From assembly GCA_004552485.1 (NCBI GenBank), contig SFOH01000013.1, positions 1 to 35,567 of the forward strand: 35,567 bases of DNA, given 5' to 3'. Positions 7,201-13,726 of this stretch are shown piece by piece. The DNA is from Bacteroidales bacterium (lineage in GTDB: Bacteria > Bacteroidota > Bacteroidia > Bacteroidales > Muribaculaceae). Within the stretch, counting starts at the first letter, position 1, and each line of letters starts with the position of its first letter. The notes beneath the pieces are model-generated. The model made no database searches. It had not been told where the DNA came from and saw only the letters and a program-made list of their open reading frames with translations. Both the position numbers and the translations under genes were made by a program.

Positions 7201-9123
7201 ACGGGCAACGGCAACGCCTCGCTGCTCAACTTCTACTATGGCAAGGAGCGCGTGGGCGACCTCTCCGCCGACATCGACATCCTCACCAACCGCAGCGGCC
7301 TGATGAACGCCGACCTGGCGCTGAGCGTGGACGGCAAAAAGGCCGTGACGCTCACCGGCGCCCTCAACGACAGCACGCGCACCAGCCCCTTCAACCTCGA
7401 CCTGACGATGATCCACTTCCCGCTGAGCACCGCCAACGCCTTCCTCCCCGGTGTGGCGCGCCTAACCGGCACCCTCAACGGAAGCATGGACCTCACCGGC
7501 GACGGCAACCGCAAACCGCGTCTCAACGGTTTCCTGCAGTTCGACTCGGCCACCGTCCGTGTCGATATGCTCGGTACCAAGCTGAATATCAGCGACGTAA
7601 AGATTCCCGTCGAGAACAATGTCGTCAGCTTCAACCGCTTCAACGTGACGGCCTGCAACGAGAATCCGCTGTTCGTGGACGGCACCGTTGACATCCAAAA
7701 GGTCACCGACCCGAAGATTGACCTCCACCTCGACGCCGACAACATGATGCTCGTCGACACGCGCCGCGCACCCAAGGGCGCCGAGGTCTACGGCAAGGCC
7801 TTCGTGAACCTCGACGCCGATGTCAAGGGCGACCTCGACCTCATGCGCGTAAACGCCAATGCCACAATTCTTTCCGGCACCAACGTCTTCTATATTATCC
7901 CGGATGGCACGACGGCCCTGCAGAACAACAGTGCCGGCGACATGGTCAAGTTCGTCAACTTCACGGACAGCACGGCCGTGGCCGCCGCCGACACCATCCA
8001 GCCGCACTCCGGCACGCTCCTGAACCTCAATGCCGCTCTCACCGTTCAGCGCGGCGCCACGCTCACCGTCGACCTCGACAGCAAGGGCAGCAACCGCGTC
8101 CAGCTCCAGAGCAACGGCACGCTCAACTACACCATGAATCCCCTCAACGGCGGCCGAATGACCGGACGACTCAACATCGACGGCGGTTTCGCACGCTATT
8201 CGATGCCGCCCGTCCTCTCCGAGAAACTCTTCAACTTCAAGGAGGGCAGCTACGTGGCCTTCAACGGCGACATGATGAATCCGCTGCTGAACATCCACGC
8301 CGTCGACGAAGTGCGCTCCAACGTCACCTCGCCCGGCCAGAACTCGCGCCTCATCTATTTCGACGTCTCCCTCGCCGTCACCGGCACGCTCAACAACATG
8401 GACGTGGCCTTCGACCTCGCCACCCAGGATGACGCCACCGTCGCCAATGAGCTCGCCACGATGAGTCCGCAACAGCGCGCTTCGGCAGCTATGAACCTGC
8501 TGCTCACCAACATATACACCGGCGCCGGCGACACTCGCGGCAACGCCAACATCGGCGGCAACGCCCTCTACTCCTTCCTCACCTCGCAGCTCAACTCGTG
8601 GGCCGCCAACACCATCAAGGGCGTGGACATCTCCTTCGGCGTCAATCAGTATGACCGCACGATGGAGGGATCGACCGACATGGTCACGCAGTACAGCTAC
8701 CGCGTCAGCAAGTCGCTCTTCAACGACCGCTTCAAGATTATCGTCGGCGGCAATTACTCCACCGACAACTCCAACACCAACGCCTCCATCGCCAACAACC
8801 TCCTCTCCGACGTCTCCATCGAGTATATGCTGAACAAGTCCGGCTCGATGTACGTGCGCATCTTCCGCCACACCGGCTACGAGAGCATCCTCGAGGGCGA
8901 AATCACCCAGACCGGCGTCGGCTTCGTCTACCGCCGCAAACTCTCCAGCCTCCGCTCGATGTTCCGCTTCCCGCGCCGCAAGAAGAAGGCCGAGGAGCAA
9001 CCCGTCAACTTCGTGCCCCGCACCGAGGCCGTCGGCGACTCCGCAACCGTTCCCGCCGACTCGCTCCCCGTGGCCGGCGAACCCCAAGAAAAGCCTGTGG
9101 CTGTCAAACCTGAACAGAAATGA
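4228..9123 (+). CDS. tamB: TamB-like translocation and assembly module protein (AsmA/DUF490 family)
   Basis: A very large (1631-residue) inner-membrane-anchored periplasmic protein. Residues about 9-35 form the N-terminal membrane anchor (LKFLKSLLLLVMAVVLFAGG). The middle is a long run of short beta-strands with AsmA/TamB character, such as repeated LDG and VNxSG turns. The last roughly 400 residues match the TamB C-terminal domain (DUF490), including the GVDISFGVNQYD and YSYRVSKSLFNDRFKIIVGG stretches. TamB partners an Omp85 protein (TamA or TamL) and is linked to lipid transport or outer-membrane protein assembly. The next gene is that partner, overlapping by 4 bp (ATGA). The start given is GTG; an ATG at 4240 is equally plausible and removes four residues. 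An unusual His/Glu-rich insert (EHAHEHEEAAHGADED) lies at about 936-951. Confidence 0.9.
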   Translation: MSSRMAKFGAFILKFLKSLLLLVMAVVLFAGGVVTVVYSEWGQEQLRGAMVDYMNRRPGVHVRLDRFRLRFPARIEIDTLCIVQNGDSVIGADALRADVPMRPLTQGFVELREAEVRGFLMQVGTRDSATCIKLRAADARLAPAVIRLKDMNIHLKDGALSHGLVDLYINPNPPKSPKATTPPSPLSVVVDSLGLDSLRFRMSLLPTVDSLGVMIAKGKIKGVNFDMLKQTIDVASVRGSGLNAAYIAPDAATIANTVVAPPDTAASEPWTVKVGEFYFDDTRALYTTRGVRPQPGLDFAYIAVDKGVIEVKDFYNRATTVVLPVSVSATERCGVTLSADGELKVQEEGLDFKNFLVRTANGTRLNANAFLGTGDLINDPTVPLRLSAGGRFAAADARLMFPAFRGYLAPMSRSAAIGLEADLSGTMKSLNITQLHLSVPGAMDVRAAGVLDDILSRKGPNGDVRFSGSLANVNPYLRMLMDPAGLHIPAMSLKGQLGFNNGNYNGDLAARTAAGDIALDGFLKGRGNVYKLDLDARNFPVGAFMPSLGVGNVTASVSLDGHGFDFMSRRTAISATVDLRELVYEGKRYSDLYAVVDLHDGKGHLELESGNPGLDLYLNADAEILPDNSCTIDATFNGRDVDLQALKLSPTRTLVSTSGNISASFDRKLVNVSGKLRLDDLSYITDADSLYIDDVTVRVNASDSLVNASVSNRDLYAFFSSPTPLSKIMERFTGVSKVIDNQMAEHRISVIEVQKQLPPFRLDVDAGDDNFLSQILAESKTSFQGMTLMASNDSVLNLTARALDVESGTTKLDTVTFNIHQHGERLNYDGAVNNRPGTFDDWAHVKLDGFFENNRLGVKMKQRNLQGQTGFDIGGNITLDGDSVAVLRLDPLNPVIAYKDWEVNEENFIQYSFTHKHLDADLHMKGAGSSLELFTEHAHEHEEAAHGADEDLVLRLSDIKIQDWIAINPFAPPMRGDLSADLRVNWENKTLTGNGNASLLNFYYGKERVGDLSADIDILTNRSGLMNADLALSVDGKKAVTLTGALNDSTRTSPFNLDLTMIHFPLSTANAFLPGVARLTGTLNGSMDLTGDGNRKPRLNGFLQFDSATVRVDMLGTKLNISDVKIPVENNVVSFNRFNVTACNENPLFVDGTVDIQKVTDPKIDLHLDADNMMLVDTRRAPKGAEVYGKAFVNLDADVKGDLDLMRVNANATILSGTNVFYIIPDGTTALQNNSAGDMVKFVNFTDSTAVAAADTIQPHSGTLLNLNAALTVQRGATLTVDLDSKGSNRVQLQSNGTLNYTMNPLNGGRMTGRLNIDGGFARYSMPPVLSEKLFNFKEGSYVAFNGDMMNPLLNIHAVDEVRSNVTSPGQNSRLIYFDVSLAVTGTLNNMDVAFDLATQDDATVANELATMSPQQRASAAMNLLLTNIYTGAGDTRGNANIGGNALYSFLTSQLNSWAANTIKGVDISFGVNQYDRTMEGSTDMVTQYSYRVSKSLFNDRFKIIVGGNYSTDNSNTNASIANNLLSDVSIEYMLNKSGSMYVRIFRHTGYESILEGEITQTGVGFVYRRKLSSLRSMFRFPRRKKKAEEQPVNFVPRTEAVGDSATVPADSLPVAGEPQEKPVAVKPEQK

Positions 9124-11435
9124 AGAACTTGAAAAACATATCCGTCCTGACCGCCTGCCTGGCGCTCCTTCTCGCCGCGGCCTTCTCCTCGTGCTCCACC
9201 ACGGCGCGACTCGAGCAGGGCGAGACCCTCTACACCGGCATCAAGGACATTGAATACGAGACGGACTCCGCCGCCGCAAAAGTTCCCTCCGACCTCAAGA
9301 GCGACATCTACGACAATGTCTTCGTCGCTCCCAACAACTACTGGAAACTGCTCAACTGGCACTATCCCTTCCCCCTCGGTCTTTGGGTCTACAACAACTG
9401 GCCCAACCCCGAGAAAGGCCTGCGCCACTGGCTCTTTGAGAAGCTGGCCGCCGACCCTGTGCTCGTCAGCACCGTGCGCCCCGACGCCCGCATAAAGATG
9501 GTGGAGCAGACGCTCCACAACAACGGATACTTCCGCGGAAAAGCCTCGTTCACCCTCGTCCCCTCAAAGCACAACAGCCGCAAAGCCTCCATATTATATA
9601 ATGTGAAGCCCGGCACGCCCTTCCGCTTCGGCAGCTTCGAGTTCCTCAAAGACTCCGCCGCCGTCACCGGCGTCATAAACAACATCGCCGAGCGCGACCC
9701 CTATCTGCGCACCGGAAATCAGTACAACGTCGACTCGCTCCGTGCCGCCCGCATCCGTATCACCAACGAGCTGCGCACGCGCGGATACTATTACTTCACT
9801 CCCGAATTTATTGAGTATCTGGCAGATACCGTCGCTGTCCCCGGCGAGATACAGATGCGCATGGAGCTGGGCAAAGGCATGCCGCCGAGCGTGCTCGAGC
9901 CCTACCGCACCGGCAAAGTCAACGTCTACGTCTTCCGCCCCACGCGACGCTCGCGCCTTCCCATGGACACCATCGTCACCGACCGCGCCACCATCTTCCG
10001 CCAGATGCCCTCGCGACTGCGCAAGGGAACCATCTCCGACAACGTGCGCTTCCGACCCGGTAAGATTTTCTCAGTCAAGGACATGGACCGCACGCAGGCC
10101 TACCTCTCGCGCCTCGGCATCTTCTCCTCCGTGAACATCAACCCCGTGCCCGACACCCTCAGCGACGGCCCGCGCAAACTCGACGTCGACATCTTCTGCG
10201 TCCTCGACCGTCCCCTCGAGGCCACCGTCGAAGTCAACGCCTCGTCGAAGTCCAACTCCTACATCGGCCCCGGACTCTCCCTCGGAATCCTCAACCGCAA
10301 CACCTTCGGCGGCGGCGAACAGCTGGCCGTCAACCTCACCGGCACATACGAGTGGCAGACCGGCCGCGGACGCAGCTCGCTGTTCAACTCCTACGAAGTC
10401 ATGCTCTCCTCAACGCTGAGCTTCCCACGCCTGCTCGCGCCCAAGTTCATCCCGCGCCGCCGCCGACAGATCAACTGGACACGCTTCAACATCAACGCCG
10501 ACCTGCTCAACCGCCCCCACTACTTCAAGATGGCGCAGTACAACATGGGCATGTCCTACGACTGGCAGTCGCACCGCCACGTCAACATGTCGTTCACGCC
10601 CCTGAAGCTCACCTACACCAAGCTCATGCACACCACCCACGACTTCGACTCCATCATGGCCGCCAACCCCGCCGTCGCCCAGTCGTTCATGAGCCAGTTC
10701 ATACCCCAGGCCCAGTACTCCTATGTCCTTGACCGACAGTATGGACGCAACAACCGCGTCAACTTCTCCTTCTCCGTCCAGGAAGCCGGCAACATCTTCT
10801 GGAGCATCTACCAGCTGTGCGGCAAACACGGCGACAAGAAACTCTTCGGCACGCCCTTCGCCCAGTTCGTCAAAGGCCAGACCCAGCTCGTCTACGGCTA
10901 CCGCACCGGCCCCGGCGACGCCTGGCTCGTCGTGCGCGGCCTCGTCGGCGCCGCCCATGCCTACGGCAATTCCAGCCAGGTGCCCTACGCCGAGCAGTTC
11001 TATTGCGGCGGCGCCAACTCCGTGCGCGCCTTCACCGTTCGCTCCATCGGCCCCGGCTCCTACAGACCGCCGGACCACGATGCCAACGACTACTTCGACC
11101 AGACCGGTACCTTCAAGTTCGAGGCCAACGCCGAGTTCCGCTTCCCCATCGTCGGCCCCCTCCACGGCGCTGTCTTCCTCGATGCCGGCAACGTCTGGCT
11201 CCTCCACGACGACCCCCAGCGACCCGGCGGCACCCTCCGCGGTTCCACATTCCTCAAAGACCTTGCCCTCGGCACCGGCCTCGGCCTGCGTGTGGACATC
11301 AGCATGCTCATCCTGCGCGGCGACCTCGGCATCGGCATCCACGCCCCCTACGACACCGGCAAGTCCTCCTACTACAACATGCGCAACTTCGGCTCCTCCC
11401 TCGCCTTCCACCTCGCCATTGGCTACCCCTTCTAA
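9120..11435 (+). CDS. tamL: TamL: lipoprotein TamA/BamA-type Omp85 outer-membrane protein
   Basis: A 771-residue outer-membrane beta-barrel of the Omp85 family with N-terminal POTRA-like domains. The N-terminus is a lipoprotein signal with a lipobox ending at C25 (AAAFSSC). That distinguishes the Bacteroidetes TamL form from the non-lipidated TamA of proteobacteria. Residues about 30-380 contain POTRA-type segments, and the barrel follows (about 385-771). The Omp85 surface-antigen signature includes FYCGGANSVRAF, and the C-terminus LAIGYPF ends in the aromatic residue expected of BAM substrates. The start overlaps the tamB stop by 4 bp, so the two are co-translated and act as a complex spanning the envelope. 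The transcript probably ends at the giant hairpin at 11454-11512. Confidence 0.88.
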   Translation: MKNLKNISVLTACLALLLAAAFSSCSTTARLEQGETLYTGIKDIEYETDSAAAKVPSDLKSDIYDNVFVAPNNYWKLLNWHYPFPLGLWVYNNWPNPEKGLRHWLFEKLAADPVLVSTVRPDARIKMVEQTLHNNGYFRGKASFTLVPSKHNSRKASILYNVKPGTPFRFGSFEFLKDSAAVTGVINNIAERDPYLRTGNQYNVDSLRAARIRITNELRTRGYYYFTPEFIEYLADTVAVPGEIQMRMELGKGMPPSVLEPYRTGKVNVYVFRPTRRSRLPMDTIVTDRATIFRQMPSRLRKGTISDNVRFRPGKIFSVKDMDRTQAYLSRLGIFSSVNINPVPDTLSDGPRKLDVDIFCVLDRPLEATVEVNASSKSNSYIGPGLSLGILNRNTFGGGEQLAVNLTGTYEWQTGRGRSSLFNSYEVMLSSTLSFPRLLAPKFIPRRRRQINWTRFNINADLLNRPHYFKMAQYNMGMSYDWQSHRHVNMSFTPLKLTYTKLMHTTHDFDSIMAANPAVAQSFMSQFIPQAQYSYVLDRQYGRNNRVNFSFSVQEAGNIFWSIYQLCGKHGDKKLFGTPFAQFVKGQTQLVYGYRTGPGDAWLVVRGLVGAAHAYGNSSQVPYAEQFYCGGANSVRAFTVRSIGPGSYRPPDHDANDYFDQTGTFKFEANAEFRFPIVGPLHGAVFLDAGNVWLLHDDPQRPGGTLRGSTFLKDLALGTGLGLRVDISMLILRGDLGIGIHAPYDTGKSSYYNMRNFGSSLAFHLAIGYPF

Positions 11436-11453
11436 CCCCCCCAAAAAAAACAA

Positions 11454-11512
11454 CCCCATGCGCAGAAAAGGCCGCAGCCAGGTGATGGCTGCGGCCTTTT
11501 CTGCGCATGGGG
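11454..11512. terminator. Bidirectional terminator: perfect 26-bp inverted repeat between tamL and fabF
   Basis: The arms 11454-11479 and 11487-11512 are perfect reverse complements over 26 bp, separated by a 7-nt loop (AGGTGAT). The inner part has the form AAAAGGCCGCAGCC / GGCTGCGGCCTTTT, a standard two-way intrinsic terminator. The outer 12 bp (CCCCATGCGCAG) extend it well beyond the usual length. It sits between two convergent operons. Confidence 0.85.
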
Positions 11513-11557
11513 GTGCGGGAGGCGCACGCGGGGTGCGGCGCGGGGTGGGGGAGGGAT

Positions 11558-12826
11558 TTACTTCTCGAACTTCTTGACGATGACGGTGGCGTTGTGGCCG
11601 CCGAAGCCGAAGGAGTTGCTCAGCGCGGCGCGCACTTCGCGGTGCTGCGCTTTGTTGAAGGTGAAGTTGAGGTTGTAGTCAAGCTCCTCGTCGTTGTCGC
11701 CTTCTTCGTGGTTGATGGTGGGGGGCACGATGCTGTCCTTGATGGCAAGGATGGAGAAGACGGCTTCCATGGCGCCGGTGGCTCCGAGAAGGTGGCCGGT
11801 CATGGACTTGGTGGAGGAGATGTTGAGCTTGTAGGCTGCATCGCCGAACACTTCTTTGATGGCTTTGATTTCGGAGCGGTCGCCGACGGGGGTGGCTGTG
11901 CCGTGGACGTTGATGTAGTCGATGTCCTCGGGTTTCATGTTGGCGTCTTCGAGGGCGTTCTCCATTGCGAGGATTGCGCCGAGGCCTTCGGGGTGTGTGG
12001 CGGTGATGTGGTAGGCATCGGCTGAGAGGCCGCCGCCTGCTACTTCGCAGTAGATTTTGGCGCCGCGGGCGAGGGCGTGCTCGAGTTCTTCGAGGACGAG
12101 GACTGCCGAGCCTTCGCCGATCACGAATCCGTCACGGCTGCCGCTGAAGGGGCGTGATGCTGTCTCGGGGCTGTCGTTGCGGGTGGAGAGGGCGTGCATG
12201 CTGTTGAAGCCGCCGACACCTGCGGGGTAAATGGCTGCTTCGGCGCCGCCGGTGAGGATGGCGTCAGCCTTGCCGAGGCGGATGAGGTTGAAGGCGTCGA
12301 TGATGGCGTTGTTGGATGATGCGCAGGCGCTGACGACACCGTAGTTGGGGCCGTGGTAGCCATACTCCATGGAGATGTGGCCGGAGGCGATGTCGGCGAT
12401 CATCTTGGGGATGAAGAAGGGGCTGTATTTGGGGCCGTTGTCTTTGTTGATGGCGTAATAACCGGCTTCTTCTTCGAAGGTGTGGAGACCACCAATGCCG
12501 GCGGCAACGATCACACCTACGCGGTTGCGGTCAACGTTTGAGCCCTCAGCTTCCAGGCCGGAGTCTGCCACGGCCTCGGCGGCGGCGGCAAGGGCGTACT
12601 GGGCGTAAAGGTCAAGCTGACGCTGTTTTTTGCGGTCGAAGTACTTGTTGGCATCGAAGTTCTTGACTTCGCAGGCAAACTGGGTCTTGAACAGAGAGGC
12701 ATCAAAATGTGTTATGGGGGCGGCGCCGCTGACGCCGTTCTTGGCGTTTTCCCAGGTGGTGGCAACGTCGTTGCCGAGGGGGGAGATGGCGCCCATACCC
12801 GTCACGACTACTCTTTTAAGTTCCAT
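11558..12826 (-). CDS. fabF: 3-oxoacyl-[acyl-carrier-protein] synthase II
   Basis: A condensing enzyme of type II fatty acid synthesis: it adds a malonyl-ACP-derived two-carbon unit to acyl-ACP. The protein is 422 residues, the normal length. The Cys-His-His triad is visible: C168 in VVSACASSNNA, H309 in NVHGTATPVGD and H345 in SSTKSMTGHLLGATGA, with K340 as the conserved Lys. The N-terminus KRVVVTGMGAISPLG is standard. The gene follows acpP, 268 bp downstream on the same strand. This spacer is unusually long for the acpP-fabF pair and contains a hairpin (CACATC at 12919-12924 with GATGTG at 12943-12948, and an inner CTCCG/CGGAG), which could tune expression between the two genes. Confidence 0.96.
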   Translation of the reverse strand: MELKRVVVTGMGAISPLGNDVATTWENAKNGVSGAAPITHFDASLFKTQFACEVKNFDANKYFDRKKQRQLDLYAQYALAAAAEAVADSGLEAEGSNVDRNRVGVIVAAGIGGLHTFEEEAGYYAINKDNGPKYSPFFIPKMIADIASGHISMEYGYHGPNYGVVSACASSNNAIIDAFNLIRLGKADAILTGGAEAAIYPAGVGGFNSMHALSTRNDSPETASRPFSGSRDGFVIGEGSAVLVLEELEHALARGAKIYCEVAGGGLSADAYHITATHPEGLGAILAMENALEDANMKPEDIDYINVHGTATPVGDRSEIKAIKEVFGDAAYKLNISSTKSMTGHLLGATGAMEAVFSILAIKDSIVPPTINHEEGDNDEELDYNLNFTFNKAQHREVRAALSNSFGFGGHNATVIVKKFEK

Positions 12827-13094
12827 GATTATTGTGGGTGGATTGGGGGTCTTCAGAATAAAAAAGTCCGTGCAGAGCGGGGGATGTGTTTCCGTGGCCT
12901 GTGTCGGTTGGTGGGGTGCACATCGGCTCCGTCCGGAGGGGTGATGTGTGCCGCGGCCGCGGGGTGGTCTGCCGGCTAAGGGGTGAAAGGAGGGAGGGGT
13001 TAATTTACGTAATCAAGTGAACATCCTCCATGACGCACTGCGGTTGCGGCGCCAACGGCGGATATCCACTTAGTACGTTTTAAGACGCTGTGTC

Positions 13095-13331
13095 TCAGGC
13101 TTTGGCCTCTTCGATATATTTGATGGCGTCGCCTACGGTCTGGATTTTCTCAGCCTGATCATCGGGAATTTTGATGTCAAACTCTTTCTCAAATTCCATG
13201 ATGAGGTCAACGGTGTCGAGTGAATCTGCGCCGAGGTCGGTGGTGAAGGCAGCAGCCTCAGTTACCTGGCCTTCGTCTACGCCAAGTTTGTCAACGATGA
13301 TAGCTTTTACGCGATCTGCAATTTCTGACAT
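13095..13331 (-). CDS. acpP: Acyl carrier protein
   Basis: A 78-residue acidic carrier protein that shuttles acyl chains in fatty acid synthesis. The phosphopantetheine attachment site is S37 in the motif GADSLDTVDL. The remainder follows the four-helix ACP pattern (EFEKEFDIKIPDDQAEKI). The gene starts at the ATG at 13331 and is followed by fabF on the same strand, the classic order. The leader to the presumed transcription start near 13440 is about 110 nt long and contains a possible stem (CCTCCG at 13392-13397 with CGGAGG at 13414-13419). Confidence 0.97.
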   Translation of the reverse strand: MSEIADRVKAIIVDKLGVDEGQVTEAAAFTTDLGADSLDTVDLIMEFEKEFDIKIPDDQAEKIQTVGDAIKYIEEAKA

Positions 13332-13447
13332 AATGCTTTAGTTTTTAGTTTATTAACTCTTAAAAATTGTATTGAATATCGTTATCTATTGCCTCCGCGG
13401 CCCGCAGAGGGGACGGAGGGAGTTGAAGTTCGCACTTTTTCGCGGTG

Positions 13448-13494
13448 CAAAGTAACGAAATATTCTGCAAATAATGAAATTTTTCTGCAAATAA
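13448..13494 (-). promoter_or_regulatory. acpP promoter region with a 12-bp direct repeat pair
   Basis: On the minus strand 13455-13448 reads TTACTTTG, one mismatch from the TAnnTTTG -7 box. Just upstream, the 12-bp word TTCTGCAAATAA occurs twice, at 13463-13474 and 13483-13494, exactly 20 bp apart, so both copies face the same side of the helix. Neither copy puts a TTTG at the normal -33 spacing, so they look like sites for a regulator rather than promoter boxes. The rest of the 13332-13726 gap holds the topoisomerase promoter and a small hairpin (CTCGGCA at 13563-13569 with TGCCGAG at 13576-13582), and no gene. Confidence 0.5.
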
Positions 13495-13669
13495 ATTGTG
13501 AAAATTTGTTTATTGGGCGTTAATAGCGGCTTCAGAAGCGACTGAAACTCAGAACGCGCGAACTCGGCACGCTCCTGCCGAGACCCCGCCGAGACTGCGA
13601 AAGGGCGCCCGCGCAGGCCGTATTTCGGCGTTTTCCGGGGGCAAATTTCGCCCTCTTGGCATTTTTGCG

Positions 13670-13700
13670 TTGTCCACCTCGAATTTTTTTGCTAATTTTG
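13670..13700 (+). promoter_or_regulatory. Promoter of the topoisomerase IV A gene
   Basis: TAATTTTG (13693-13700) matches TAnnTTTG. A TTG at 13670-13672, 20 bp upstream, serves as a partial -33 box. The ATG follows at 13727. Confidence 0.5.
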
Positions 13701-13726
13701 TGCGTATTTTTGCCTTTTTATTAATA

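Noticed and set aside
4855..7416. Long minus-strand frame inside tamB
   Set aside because: GC-rich antisense shadow; the tamB protein on the plus strand has coherent membrane anchor, AsmA and DUF490 features.
13670..13726. An upstream start for the topoisomerase gene at 13670 (TTG)
   Set aside because: The segment contains the promoter -7 box and is AT-rich; the ATG at 13727 is a normal start.
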